Shown here piece after piece: positions 20,535-29,643 of a stretch of 64,000 nt of DNA. The stretch's first letter is position 1. Each line of letters starts with the position of its first letter. The notes under the pieces are model-generated. The model was not told the origin of the DNA, did not search any database, and saw only the letters and a list, made by a program, of their open reading frames with translations. Origin of the DNA: Enterovirga rhinocerotis. GTDB taxonomy: Bacteria > Pseudomonadota > Alphaproteobacteria > Rhizobiales > Beijerinckiaceae. Location of the stretch: the NCBI RefSeq assembly GCF_004363955.1, contig NZ_SNZR01000013.1:124001-188000 (forward strand), read 5' to 3'. Made by a program: the position numbers and the translations under genes.

Positions 20535-21770
20535 TCATCCCCTCGTTGTCGGCCGGCCGGCCAGGACCAGGATCGCAGCCCCGGTCATGAGGATCATGCA
20601 GGCGATCACCGGCACCGCATAGCCTCCCGTCGCGTCGCGCAGAATGCCGAGGGTCAGCGGCCCGAAGGCATAGAGGAACTGGTTGAAGGCGGTGACGAGA
20701 CCGACGACCACGCCGAAGGAGCCGGCGGCGAACTCGTCGAGCACGATCAGGGCCGGCAGGACATTGGCGTTGCCGAGCGCGAGCCCGATCAGGAAGCAGC
20801 CCCCGTACAGGACGGGCGCGGCGGGCCAGATCAGCATCGCGCCGAGCGCCGCGGCCTGGAGCGCGAAGCTCGCGGCCGCGACGGATCGGCGATCGAGCCG
20901 GTCGACGAAGGCAGCCATCGCGACGCGGCCGACCAGCGCCCCGCCGGTCGTCAGCGCGATGGCGAAGCCGGTGCCGTCGACCCCGAGCGTCGGCAGCAGG
21001 AACGCCACCTGGTGGACCAGGAAGCCGACCTGCGCCAGCAGGCCGAACCCGAAGGGCAGGGTGATGAGCCAGTAGCGCCGGGAGGCGAAGACCTCGCGGC
21101 GGCGCAGCGGTGCGGGGAGCGGGCCCGGATCGCGCCTCCGGGGCGACGACGGATCGGCGGGCCGGCTGCGCTCGGCGTCGAGCCAGGAGGCCGAGGGCGG
21201 TCGCACCAGCACGACGACCAGCGTCGCCGCGAGCAGGGCCGAGACGGCGGCGGCGAGCCAGGTGCCGTGCGCGAAGCCATGGGAATCGATGGCCTTGATG
21301 AGCAGCGGGGTGACGGTGAAGCCCGCCACGCTCGCACCGTTGAGGGCGATCGAGATCGCAAGTCCCCGGCGCCGGTCGAACCATGGCCCGAGGACATTGG
21401 CGATCGCGGTGCTGCCGGTGAGCGCCCAGCCGGCCGCCATCGCGACCTGGACGACGAAGAGCTGGGGGATGGTGGTGACGAGGGGCAGAAGCGCGACGCT
21501 CCCCGCCATCACCCCGATCCCGATGACGATCGCGGCCCGCCGGCCGAGCCGGTTCTGCGCCTCGGGCACGAAGGCGAGGAAAAGGGCGCCGACGACGTAA
21601 TGGAGCGTGATCGCTCCGGAGACGAGCGATGCCGGCCAGCCATGGATGCGCTGCAGGGCGGCGAGGAACACGCCCTGCCCGTAGAAGCCGAACCCCCAGG
21701 CGAACAGAGCCATGGAGAAACAGGCGACGACGGCGGGCCAACCCGTCCGCCCCGCATGCCCGTGCCCCAT
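20535..21770 (-). CDS. MFS transporter
   Basis: A 411-residue protein with about twelve hydrophobic helices and the usual central cytoplasmic loop (residues about 190-225, rich in Arg and Asp). MFS loop motifs are recognisable: NRLGRRAAIVIGIG after helix 2, ANVLGPWFDRRRGLAISIAL after helix 4-5, and FVDRLDRRSVAAAS after helix 8. The RRGLAIS block is typical of the monocarboxylate/oxalate-formate subgroup, so an organic acid is a plausible substrate. The ATG at 21770 (MGHGHAGRTGWPAVVAC) is preferred to one at 21818. It overlaps the SDR gene at its end. Confidence 0.88.
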   Translation of the reverse strand: MGHGHAGRTGWPAVVACFSMALFAWGFGFYGQGVFLAALQRIHGWPASLVSGAITLHYVVGALFLAFVPEAQNRLGRRAAIVIGIGVMAGSVALLPLVTTIPQLFVVQVAMAAGWALTGSTAIANVLGPWFDRRRGLAISIALNGASVAGFTVTPLLIKAIDSHGFAHGTWLAAAVSALLAATLVVVLVRPPSASWLDAERSRPADPSSPRRRDPGPLPAPLRRREVFASRRYWLITLPFGFGLLAQVGFLVHQVAFLLPTLGVDGTGFAIALTTGGALVGRVAMAAFVDRLDRRSVAAASFALQAAALGAMLIWPAAPVLYGGCFLIGLALGNANVLPALIVLDEFAAGSFGVVVGLVTAFNQFLYAFGPLTLGILRDATGGYAVPVIACMILMTGAAILVLAGRPTTRG

Positions 21771-21898
21771 GACGCTCCTCGACGCTCCTCGACGCACCGG
21801 TCGGGGAAGCTTGAGCATGCCGGTGGAGGCTTGACCAGCGTCGAGGCGTCATGACGGGACGGCTTGAGCGGCGGCCCTTCCCGAACTAGTCAGGGGGC

Positions 21899-22450
21899 AT
21901 GAGCCGCATTCCCGACATCGACCCCGCCACCCTGAATCCGGAGGGACGCGCCGTCTACGACGCCATCGCCTCGGGGCCGCGCGGCGTGGTCCAGGGTCCG
22001 CTGCGGGTCTGGCTGAACTCGCCCGGCCTCGCCGACAAGGCCCAGGCCCTCGGCGCCTTCTGCCGCTACGGCACCTCGCTGCCGACGCGGCTGTCGGAGC
22101 TGGCGATCATCGTCACCGGCGCGCATTGGCGCTCGGGCTTCGAATGGCATGTCCATGCCCCGATCGGCATCGAGGCCGGCCTCGATCCGGTCGCCGTCGA
22201 GGCGATCCGCACCGGCGCCGAGCCCGTGCTGGAGAAGGCGGACGAGCAGGCGGTCTACGCCTTCGCGTCCGAATTGCTGCGCAACAGGGTGGTTTCGCAG
22301 GCGACCTACGACCGGGCGGTCGAGGTCCTCGGCGCGAAGACCGTCGTCGAGCTGGTCGGGATCCTCGGCTATTACGGCCTGATCTCGATGACCATCAACG
22401 CGTTCGAGGTGCCCGTGCCGGAGGGCGCGAAAGAGCCTTTCGCGCCCTGA
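21899..22450 (+). CDS. Carboxymuconolactone decarboxylase-like (AhpD-fold) protein
   Basis: A 183-residue alpha-helical protein of the CMD/AhpD superfamily. The core RLSELAIIVTGAHWRSGFEW followed by HVHAPIGIEAGL holds the family's metal- or proton-handling His residues (HWRSGFEWHVHAP) but no C-x-x-C, so it is not a peroxidase-type AhpD. The later region VELVGILGYYGLISMTINAF is also typical. Proteins of this branch occur in catabolic clusters and often lack an assigned reaction. It is divergent from the MFS/SDR operon (128 bases between starts) and lies 496 bases before the TRAP gene. Confidence 0.85.
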   Translation: MSRIPDIDPATLNPEGRAVYDAIASGPRGVVQGPLRVWLNSPGLADKAQALGAFCRYGTSLPTRLSELAIIVTGAHWRSGFEWHVHAPIGIEAGLDPVAVEAIRTGAEPVLEKADEQAVYAFASELLRNRVVSQATYDRAVEVLGAKTVVELVGILGYYGLISMTINAFEVPVPEGAKEPFAP

Positions 22451-22477
22451 CGGCTGCGATCCCGCGACCTTTTCTCG

Positions 22478-22493
22478 TTCCATAGTGTGGAAT
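22478..22493. promoter_or_regulatory. Operator-like palindrome TTCCA-N5-TGGAA
   Basis: TTCCATAGTGTGGAAT has perfect 5-bp arms (TTCCA/TGGAA) around a 5-bp centre. Palindromes with TTCCA/TGGAA arms are typical of IclR-type regulators. A close copy lies 65 bp downstream. It sits after the CMD-like gene and far upstream of the TRAP gene. Confidence 0.5.
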
Positions 22494-22542
22494 CTCGTTG
22501 CGGGCGTCATCGCATCTTGACGATTTTGCCTGCCGCAACTCG

Positions 22543-22558
22543 GTCCATATTGTGAAAC
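22543..22558. promoter_or_regulatory. Second operator-like site, related to 22478-22493
   Basis: GTCCATATTGTGAAAC matches the upstream site at 12 of 16 positions (shared core TCCATA-N-TGTG-N-AA). The 65-bp spacing is close to six helical turns, which would let one regulator hold both sites. No IclR-type gene is in the window. Confidence 0.45.
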
Positions 22559-22946
22559 TGTGCTGATTTCTGGGTACGATCCCGGCTGGTTTCGGATCGC
22601 GACCCAGAATTCACTTGAACCGTCGTTTCAAGCTCGTTAGCCGTGCCTCAACATCGTCGGCCCGCCAAAGGACCGCGAAGAGGGAGTCCAGGCGCTCGGC
22701 GCCTGCCGAGGAGAGCATGGATGGACGGATCGCGACGCCGCCTGTCGGCAAGGGCAATGTCAGTCGGCAAGGCGCCGGCCCCGCCCCCCGTTCCTGTCGA
22801 ACCGGTCCGCGCATCCCGCTTCGGCGCCGCCGCTCTCGCCCCGATCCCGACCTGACGCCGTCCTGACGCGAACAGCCGGCCGGTCCTCGATCCGGCCGCT
22901 TCCGCCCCCTGACCGGGCCATCGGCGAGTGCCCGACGAGAGAGTTC

Positions 22947-24818
22947 ATGACCGCCACGCTTGATCCCATCGCCGCCCCGCTCTCCTTCAATGCCGAGAGC
23001 GAGGCGCCGCATCGCGGCTCGAAGCTGCTGAAGCCCATCGAGATGATCTCGGCCGCGCTGCTGGTCGTCGTCATCCTGCTGCTGCTGGCCGGCGTGATCT
23101 CGCGCTACGTGTTCTCGCTGCCGATCGTCTGGGTCGACGAGGCCGCGTCGATCTCCTTCCTCTGGCTTGCGATGCTGGGTTCGGCCATCGCCTTCGACCG
23201 CAACGAGCACCTGCGGCTGACCTTGTTCCTGAACAAGATGCCGCCCCGGCTCCAGCGCTTCGTCGACGCGTTCGCGCCGCTCTGCGCGGTCGCGTTCCTG
23301 CTGGCTCTCGTCATGCCCTCCCTCGAATATGCGATGGACGAGTGGTACATCACGACGCCGACGCTCAACATTCCGAACGCGTTCCGCGCCGCGGCCATCC
23401 CCTTCGGCATCATCCTGATGCTGGGCATCGTGCTGCGCTACACGTTCAAGGTCGCGGACCGGCGCCAGATCATCCTGGCCGCGCTCGTGATCGCCGCCAT
23501 CACGCTGGCCCTGTGGTATTTCTCGCCGAGCCTCGTGCGCGCGGGCAACGTCAAGCTGGCGCTGTTCCTCGTCGTGTTCGTCGCGGTGGGGCTTGCGGCC
23601 GGCGTGCCCATCGCCTTCTGCTTCGGGCTCGGCACCCTGTCCTATCTCGCCTTCGGAACGAACGTGCCGACCATCGTCATGGTGGGACGCATGGACGAGG
23701 GCATGAGCGGCATCATCCTGCTCTCCGTGCCGATCTTCGTGCTGCTGGGCTGCGTCCTCGACGCGACCGGCATGGGCAAGGCGATCGTCGACTTCCTCGC
23801 CTCCCTGCTGGGGCACGTGAAGGCCGGCATGTCGTACGTGCTGCTCGGCTCGCTGTTCATCGTCTCGGGCATCTCTGGCTCGAAGGTCTCCGACATGGCG
23901 ACCGTCGCGCCCGCCCTCTTCCCCGAGATGAAGCGGCGCGGTCATTCCCCGCGTGAGATGATCGCGCTGCTGGCGACCGGCGCGGCGATGGCGGACACGG
24001 TGCCGCCGTCGATCGTGCTGATCGTGCTCGGCGCCGCCGCGGGCGTCTCGATCGCCGGATTGTTCACCTCGGGCATCGTGATCGCCGCGGTCCTGCTCGC
24101 GGCCCTCGTCGGGCTCGCCCGCTGGAAGAGCCGCCACGAGGACATGCACGGCGTCCGCCGCGCCACGATGGGCGTCATCGGCCGCGCCATGGTCATCGCG
24201 GCCCCCGCCCTCGTCCTGCCCTTCATCATCCGCTCGACGGTTGCGGGCGGCGTCGCCACCGCGACGGAGGTCTCGACCATCGCCGTGCTCTACGCGATGT
24301 TCATCGGGATCATCCTCTACGGCGGCATCTCCTGGAAGACCTTCTACGGGATGCTGGTCGAGACCGCCTCGCTGACCGGCGCGATCCTGCTCATCCTCGG
24401 CACCGCCCTCGCGATGGCCTGGGCCATCACCCAGGCGGGCGTCGCCCAGAACATCGCCTCCTTCATGACGGGCCTGCCGGGCGGCTGGATCACCTTCATG
24501 GCGCTGACGATCGTGGTCTTCCTGGTCCTGGGCTGCATCCTCGAGGGCCTGCCCGCCATCGTGCTGATGGCGCCGCTGATGTTCCCGATCGCCAAGAACC
24601 TCGGCATCAACGACATCCACTATTCGATGGTGGTCGTCACCGCGATGAATATCGGCCTGATGACGCCGCCGATCGGGATCGGCTTCTATCTCGCCTGCCG
24701 CATCGGCGACGTCTCGCCCGACGAGGCCATCGGCGCGATCTGGCCCTATCTCATCGCGCTGATGGTGGGCCTCGTCGTCATCGCCTACGTGCCCTGGCTG
24801 TCGACCGCCTTCCTCTGA
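22947..24818 (+). CDS. TRAP transporter permease, fused small and large subunits (DctQM)
   Basis: A 623-residue membrane protein. Residues 1 to about 180 are a DctQ-type four-helix subunit (ISRYVFSLPIVWVDEAASIS, typical W-[VA]-[DE]-E). Residues about 195-623 are the DctM large subunit, with GVPIAFCFGLGTLSYL, GCVLDATGMGKAIVDF, the GISGSKVSDMATVAPAL block and TPPIGIGFYLAC. Together they import a carboxylate with Na+, given a periplasmic DctP binding protein. No DctP gene is next to it, so the binding protein must be elsewhere or outside the window. The ATG has GAGAG upstream. Expression is probably controlled by the two sites at 22478 and 22543. Confidence 0.92.
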   Translation: MTATLDPIAAPLSFNAESEAPHRGSKLLKPIEMISAALLVVVILLLLAGVISRYVFSLPIVWVDEAASISFLWLAMLGSAIAFDRNEHLRLTLFLNKMPPRLQRFVDAFAPLCAVAFLLALVMPSLEYAMDEWYITTPTLNIPNAFRAAAIPFGIILMLGIVLRYTFKVADRRQIILAALVIAAITLALWYFSPSLVRAGNVKLALFLVVFVAVGLAAGVPIAFCFGLGTLSYLAFGTNVPTIVMVGRMDEGMSGIILLSVPIFVLLGCVLDATGMGKAIVDFLASLLGHVKAGMSYVLLGSLFIVSGISGSKVSDMATVAPALFPEMKRRGHSPREMIALLATGAAMADTVPPSIVLIVLGAAAGVSIAGLFTSGIVIAAVLLAALVGLARWKSRHEDMHGVRRATMGVIGRAMVIAAPALVLPFIIRSTVAGGVATATEVSTIAVLYAMFIGIILYGGISWKTFYGMLVETASLTGAILLILGTALAMAWAITQAGVAQNIASFMTGLPGGWITFMALTIVVFLVLGCILEGLPAIVLMAPLMFPIAKNLGINDIHYSMVVVTAMNIGLMTPPIGIGFYLACRIGDVSPDEAIGAIWPYLIALMVGLVVIAYVPWLSTAFL

Positions 24819-24915
24819 CCGTCTCGGGATCCGGCGGCGTCGCGGCGTGCCGGCGCCTTGCCAGCGGGAAGCGCGAGGCTATGACGAGACGGCGTTCCTC
24901 CCGGCGACGAAGGGC

Positions 24916-25902
24916 ATGACGATGCTGAGAGCCGTGTGCGTCCTTCTCGGTGTCGCCATGCTCCTCGCCGTCCAAGGCGCGGCGCATGCCGAGGCCCCGG
25001 CCACGATCATCGTGCTCGACGGATCGGGCTCGATGCGGGGGAAGATCGGCGGCCGCGCCAAGCACGAGATCGCGCGCGAGACCGTGATGGACGTGCTGCA
25101 GCGCTTCCCGCAGGGGCGGGCGCTCGGATTGATGGCGTATGGCCATCGGACCAAGGGCGAATGCGGCGATATCGAATTGATGGTCCCGCCGGCGAAAGGC
25201 AGTGCCGCCGCCATCGGCGAGGCCGTCAAGGGCATGCGCTTCCTCGGGATGACGCCGCTCTCCGAGGCCGTCCGGCAGGCGGCTGCCGCGCTCCGGCACA
25301 CCGAGCAGGCCGCGACCGTCGTTCTGGTCACGGATGGGCTCGAGACATGTCGGGCCGACCCTTGCGCCGTCGGCGCGGAACTCGAGGCCTCGGGCGTCGA
25401 TTTCACGGCGCATGTGATCGGGTTCGGCCTGACGGCGGCGGAGGGCGCGAAGGTGGCCTGCCTCGCCGAGAAGACGGGCGGGCGCTACATCGCCGCCGGC
25501 GACAGGAAGGCCCTCGCCGAGGCGCTGCAGGAGGCCGTCGCCGAACCCTCTCCGGCTGTCGCTCCCGCTCGGCGGACCTATCATCCCGGCCGACCCCTGA
25601 TGCCCGACGTGGCGCTGGAGCCCACGGGGGGAACGACCGGCGACACGGCCGAGGCCCCTCCGCAGGTGACGTTCCCGCCGACGGGCACGATCGCGCAATG
25701 TGCCAAGGTCTGCGAGGACCAGACGCTCTGCGCGGCCTGGCGCTACGAGCCCAAGGGCAGCCATTTCATCGATGACGCCCGTTGCTTCACGTTCGGAGCC
25801 GCCACAGAATTCGACTGGAAAACCTACGATCCGGCCGAGGGCTGGGCCTCGGGCATCAAGGACGGCGCGCGCCTCCTGATCCGGCCCTATCCGGAACCGT
25901 AG
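24916..25902 (+). CDS. Exported VWA-domain protein with C-terminal PAN/Apple-like module
   Basis: A 328-residue protein. Residues about 3-25 are a signal peptide (MLRAVCVLLGVAMLLAVQG, cut after AHA). A von Willebrand A domain (about 29-220) follows, with the full metal-site motif DGSGSM (35-40) and later TDGLETC, plus two extra cysteine pairs (GECGD; CRADPC). After a Pro-rich linker, residues about 245-325 hold an Apple/PAN-like segment with spaced cysteines (QCAKVCEDQTLCAAW ... DDARCFTF). Such modules bind proteins or sugars. The periplasmic role is unknown. The start at 24916 fits the signal peptide; one at 24922 is equally possible. Confidence 0.82.
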   Translation: MTMLRAVCVLLGVAMLLAVQGAAHAEAPATIIVLDGSGSMRGKIGGRAKHEIARETVMDVLQRFPQGRALGLMAYGHRTKGECGDIELMVPPAKGSAAAIGEAVKGMRFLGMTPLSEAVRQAAAALRHTEQAATVVLVTDGLETCRADPCAVGAELEASGVDFTAHVIGFGLTAAEGAKVACLAEKTGGRYIAAGDRKALAEALQEAVAEPSPAVAPARRTYHPGRPLMPDVALEPTGGTTGDTAEAPPQVTFPPTGTIAQCAKVCEDQTLCAAWRYEPKGSHFIDDARCFTFGAATEFDWKTYDPAEGWASGIKDGARLLIRPYPEP

Positions 25903-25985
25903 CGCGTCAGGATCATCCCCAGGAGCTACGATTGAGTCTTCCAGAATCGCCCAAGGGCGGTGTCGCGCCCTGCACGCGGCGGGTG

Positions 25986-27554
25986 ATGAACCTCGCCCAT
26001 TTCCTGCGCCAATCGGCCCGCCGTCATCCCGACGACGTCGCGATCGTCTGGGGCGAGCGGAGCTGGACCTGGCGCGAGATGGATCGGCGCGTCGACGCCA
26101 TGGCGGCGGCGCTCGCGGCCCGGGGCGTCACGAAGGGCGACCGCATCCTCGTCCAGGCCCGCAACTCGAACCAGATGTTCGAATCGATGTTCGCCGCCTT
26201 CCGCCTCGGCGCGGTCTGGGTGCCGACGAATTTCCGCCAGACCCCGGCGGAGGTCGCCTATCTCGGCGAGGCGAGCGGCGCCACCGCGATGATCTGCGAC
26301 GCCGTCTTCCCGGACCACGCCACGGCGGCCCGCGAGGCCGCGCCCGGCATCCGCTTCGTGATCGCGATCGGCGGCGGGGCGGAGGGCGCGCTCGGCGAGG
26401 ATTACGATGCCGTCGTCGCGGCCCATGACGGCGAGGCGGCTCCCGTCGCCGATGTCGAATACGACGATCCCTGCTGGTTCTTCTTCACCTCGGGCACCAC
26501 GGGCCGCCCGAAGGCGGCCGTCCTGACACATGGGCAGATGGCCTTCGTCGCGACGAACCATCTCTGCGATCTGATGCCCGGCACGACGCATCGCGACGCC
26601 TCGCTCGTCGTCGCGCCGCTGTCGCATGGCGCGGGGGTGCACCAGCTCGCCCAGATCGCTCACGGCGCGACGACCGTCCTGCTGCCCGGCGAGCGCTTCG
26701 ACATCGCCGAGGCCTGGCGGCTGATCGAGCGATGGCGCGTGACGAACATGTTCACCGTCCCGACCATCGTGAAGATGCTGACCGAGCATCCCGCGATCGA
26801 CCAATACGATCATTCGTCCCTGCGCTACGTCATCTATGCCGGCGCGCCGATGTATCGGGAGGACCAGAAACATGCGCTGAAGAAGCTGGGCAAGGTTCTC
26901 GTCCAGTATTTCGGGCTCGGCGAGGTGACGGGCAACATCACCGTCCTGCCGCCCGCCCTGCACGAGATCGAGGACGGCCCGGCGGCGCGCATCGGAACCT
27001 GCGGCTTCGAGCGGACGGGGATGCAGATCTCCATCCAGGACGATCAGGGCCGCGAGGTTCCCGCCGGGCAGCAGGGCGAGATCTGCGTCTGCGGCCCGGC
27101 CGTCTTCGCGGGCTATTACGACAACCCCGAGGCCAATGCGAAGGCGTTCAGGAACGGCTGGTTCCGCACCGGCGATCTCGGCCATCAGGATGAGGAAGGC
27201 TTCCTCTACATCACCGGCCGCGCCTCGGACATGTACATATCCGGCGGCTCGAACGTCTATCCGCGCGAGACCGAGGAGAAGGTCCTGACCCATCCGGCGG
27301 TGGCCGAGGTCGCGATCCTCGGCGTGCCGGACAAGACCTGGGGCGAGGTCGGCTACGCGGTCTGCGTCCTGCGGCCGGGCGAGAGCCTCGCGGAGGCCGA
27401 TCTCCTCGCCTGGCTCGAGCCGAAGATCTCCCGCTACAAGCTGCCGAAGCGGGTCTTCTTCTGGGACGAGCTGCCGAAATCGGGCTACGGCAAGATCACG
27501 AAGAAGAACATCCGCGCCGAGCTCGAGGCGAGGGGGCTGCTGCCGGAGGCGTAG
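25986..27554 (+). CDS. Acyl-CoA synthetase / AMP-binding ligase
   Basis: A 522-residue ANL-family ligase that activates a carboxylic acid with ATP and joins it to CoA. It shows the phosphate-binding loop FTSGTTGRPKAAVLTH, the YFGLGEVTG motif, the hinge TGDLGHQDEEGFLYITGRAS, and the C-terminal catalytic Lys in PKSGYGKITKKNIR. The sequence around MYISGGSNVYPRETEE is typical of medium- or long-chain and aromatic acyl ligases. The start is uncertain: ATG at 25986 (MNLAHFLRQSARRHP) matches homologues, whereas a TTG at 25932 has a good AGGAG 7 bases upstream and would add 18 residues. The substrate is unknown. Confidence 0.9.
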   Translation: MNLAHFLRQSARRHPDDVAIVWGERSWTWREMDRRVDAMAAALAARGVTKGDRILVQARNSNQMFESMFAAFRLGAVWVPTNFRQTPAEVAYLGEASGATAMICDAVFPDHATAAREAAPGIRFVIAIGGGAEGALGEDYDAVVAAHDGEAAPVADVEYDDPCWFFFTSGTTGRPKAAVLTHGQMAFVATNHLCDLMPGTTHRDASLVVAPLSHGAGVHQLAQIAHGATTVLLPGERFDIAEAWRLIERWRVTNMFTVPTIVKMLTEHPAIDQYDHSSLRYVIYAGAPMYREDQKHALKKLGKVLVQYFGLGEVTGNITVLPPALHEIEDGPAARIGTCGFERTGMQISIQDDQGREVPAGQQGEICVCGPAVFAGYYDNPEANAKAFRNGWFRTGDLGHQDEEGFLYITGRASDMYISGGSNVYPRETEEKVLTHPAVAEVAILGVPDKTWGEVGYAVCVLRPGESLAEADLLAWLEPKISRYKLPKRVFFWDELPKSGYGKITKKNIRAELEARGLLPEA

Positions 27555-27567
27555 CGTCCCGGCACCG

Positions 27568-27587
27568 CTTCTCCCGCAAGGGGAGAG
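27568..27587. repeat. CTTCTCCC...GGGAGAGG intergenic palindrome
   Basis: A near-perfect inverted repeat 14 bases after the acyl-CoA synthetase stop, of the same general family as the copies at 726 and 10509. It could shape the 3' end of the upstream transcript. Confidence 0.5.
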
Positions 27588-27652
27588 GCAGCCCGCATGA
27601 CGCCGAGCGCGCGGCGTGCTTGATACGCGTCGGGAGGAGCGGGACGGCGACC

Positions 27653-29152
27653 ATGGCCATCATCAGCGAGGACGACCTCATCCAGAGCGTGGCCGACGCG
27701 CTCCAATTCGTCGCCTCCTACCACCCGGCCGATTTCATCGCGCATCTCGCCGAGAGCTATCGGCGGGAGGAGAGCCCGGCGGCGAAGGACGCGATCGGGC
27801 AGATCCTGGTCAATTCCCGCATGGCCGCCTTCGGCCGCCGGCCGATCTGCCAGGATACCGGTGTTGCGACGGTGTTCATGAAGGTCGGGACGGGCGCCCG
27901 CCTCGACACGAGGCGGTCGCTCCAGGACATTATCGACGAGGGCGTCAGGCGAGCCTGGCGGGAGGAATCGAACCCGCTCCGCGCCTCGATGGTGGCCGAG
28001 CCTCTCTTCGATCGCCGCAACACGGGCGACAACACGCCGGCCAATCTCCATGTCGAGCTCGTGGCCGGCGACCTCGTCGAGGTGCATGTCGCGGCCAAGG
28101 GCGGCGGTTCGGAGAACAAGGCGAAATTCGCGACGCTCAATCCCAGCGACTCGGTGGTCGAGTGGGTGCTGCGCACGGTCGAAGGGCTCGGGGCCGGCTG
28201 GTGCCCGCCGGGCCTCCTCGGGCTCGGCATCGGCGGCTCGGCCGAGAAGGCCATGGTGATGGCGAAGGAGGCTTTGTTCGAGCCTCTCGACATGCAGGCG
28301 CTCAAGGCGCGAGGGCCGCGCACGAAGCTCGAGGAGCTGCGGATCGAGATCTGCGACAAGGTCAACGCCCTCGGCATCGGCGCGCAGGGCCTCGGCGGGC
28401 TGACGACGGTGATGGACGTCAAGATCCGGACCTTCGGCGTCCATGCCGCCTCGCTTCCGGTCGGGCTGATCCCGCAATGCGCGGCCGACCGGCATGTCCA
28501 CTTCACGCTCGACGGCTCGGGCCCGGCGAGCTTCGTCCCGCCCTCGCCCGACCTCTATCCCGAGATCGTCCTCGCCGGCGCGGGCACGGCCCGGCGCGTC
28601 GATCTCGACCGCCTGTCGCGGGAAGAGGTCGCATCGTGGCGCGCGGGCGAGACGCTGCTGCTGTCGGGCCGCCTTCTGACGGGCCGGGACGCCGCCCATC
28701 TGCGGATGACGCGGATGCTCGCGGCCGGAGAGGCGCTCCCCGTCGATCTGCGCGACCGCGCCATCTATTACGTGGGCCCGGTCGACGCCGTCCGGGACGA
28801 GGCCGTCGGCCCCGCCGGTCCCACCACCTCGACCCGCATGGACAAGTTCGTCGAACCGCTGCTCGCTGAAACCGGGCTTCTCGTCATGATCGGCAAGGCC
28901 GAGCGCGGGCCGGCCGCGACCGAAAGCATCGCCCGCCACGGCGCGGCCTATCTGATCGCGGTCGGCGGCGCGGCCTATCTCGTCTCGAAGGCGATCCGGT
29001 CGTCCCGCGTCCTCGCCTTCGCCGATCTCGGCATGGAGGCGATCCACGAATTCGTGGTCGAGGACATGCCGGTCACGGTGGCGGTCGACGCCGCTGGCGG
29101 CTCCGTCCATCGGGACGGGCCCGCCCTCTGGCGCCGCGCTGCGGCGGGGTGA
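27653..29152 (+). CDS. Class I (iron-sulfur) fumarate hydratase
   Basis: A 499-residue [4Fe-4S] hydro-lyase of the single-chain type, interconverting fumarate and malate (related enzymes act on tartrate or mesaconate). The N-terminal Fumerase domain (about 10-280) includes RRPICQDTGVATVF, GGGSENKAKFATLNPS and GIGGSAEKAMVMAKEAL. The C-terminal domain (about 290-480) includes YVGPVDAV, GPTTSTRMDKFVEPLLA and MIGKAERGP. Cluster cysteines are expected at PICQDTG, GWCPPG and IPQCAAD. The ATG at 27653 (MAIISEDDLIQSVADAL) matches the family. Fumarase is the best call; a 2-methylfumarate or tartrate enzyme is possible. Confidence 0.92.
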   Translation: MAIISEDDLIQSVADALQFVASYHPADFIAHLAESYRREESPAAKDAIGQILVNSRMAAFGRRPICQDTGVATVFMKVGTGARLDTRRSLQDIIDEGVRRAWREESNPLRASMVAEPLFDRRNTGDNTPANLHVELVAGDLVEVHVAAKGGGSENKAKFATLNPSDSVVEWVLRTVEGLGAGWCPPGLLGLGIGGSAEKAMVMAKEALFEPLDMQALKARGPRTKLEELRIEICDKVNALGIGAQGLGGLTTVMDVKIRTFGVHAASLPVGLIPQCAADRHVHFTLDGSGPASFVPPSPDLYPEIVLAGAGTARRVDLDRLSREEVASWRAGETLLLSGRLLTGRDAAHLRMTRMLAAGEALPVDLRDRAIYYVGPVDAVRDEAVGPAGPTTSTRMDKFVEPLLAETGLLVMIGKAERGPAATESIARHGAAYLIAVGGAAYLVSKAIRSSRVLAFADLGMEAIHEFVVEDMPVTVAVDAAGGSVHRDGPALWRRAAAG

Positions 29153-29198
29153 GGCGGAGCGCCGTCACGGCGCCCCGCTTCCGGTCATCCGGTCCCGG

Positions 29199-29489
29199 TT
29201 ACTCGGGATTGCAGCGTTCCTGGCGCACGGTCGTCGAGGTGCCGTCCGGGCCTTCCTGGCGCGTCACGGTGGAGGCGCAGCCGGGCGGCGTCGCGGGTGC
29301 GATCGAGCCCGTGGTCGGCGGATTGTCCGGCATGACGCGATCGACCACCGGGGGCGGTCCCATCTCCGCCGGGCGCGTCATGACGGGCCCAGGATCGCGT
29401 TCGATGATGGTCGTCGTGCCCTGCGCCAGAGCAACGCCCGGCAATGCGACGGCCGACAAGGCAAGAAGGCCAAGGAATCCGGCTCTCAT
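29199..29489 (-). CDS. Small exported Pro/Thr-rich protein
   Basis: A 96-residue protein. Residues 1-22 (MRAGFLGLLALSAVALPGVA, then LAQG) are a clean Sec signal peptide. The mature part is short, Pro-rich and disordered-looking (RPAEMGPPPVVDRVMPDNPP), and contains two Cys residues (PPGCAST and RQERCN) and the repeat-like pair STVTRQEG / STTVRQER. Proteins like it are frequent in Hyphomicrobiales and have no known function. It is convergent with the fumarase gene. An AGGAG lies upstream of the ATG. Confidence 0.7.
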   Translation of the reverse strand: MRAGFLGLLALSAVALPGVALAQGTTTIIERDPGPVMTRPAEMGPPPVVDRVMPDNPPTTGSIAPATPPGCASTVTRQEGPDGTSTTVRQERCNPE

Positions 29490-29643
29490 GTCATGATCTC
29501 CTGCTGATGGGATCATCAACAGGCATCCGCAGATCCGGTTCCGTCGATGTCGACGCGGATCATCCGGCGAGCGAGCGGCCGAACAGCTTGGCCGTTGGCG
29601 CTCTCGTCTTCCGGATACGCAGACGGTCCGCGCGATCCGGCAG

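Larger units (their letters stand above)
22451..22946. other. 496-base intergenic region before the TRAP gene
   Basis: No gene is seen here. It contains two related operator-like sites (22478-22493 and 22543-22558), an imperfect CTTGAAC-CGTC-GTTTCAAG hairpin (22614-22632), and GC-rich noncoding sequence to the TRAP start. The size and paired sites suggest a regulated promoter for the TRAP gene. The open frames in it are Arg/Pro/Ala-rich and have no family features. Confidence 0.5.

Noticed and set aside
21771..21800. Direct repeat GACGCTCCTC upstream of the MFS gene
   Set aside because: Only two adjacent copies in a short GC-rich spacer; most likely replication slippage with no clear role.
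19762..21852. An apparent 696-residue fusion of MFS and SDR
   Set aside because: The SDR frame is merely open through the MFS region. The MFS protein is read in a different frame, with its own stop overlapping the SDR start.
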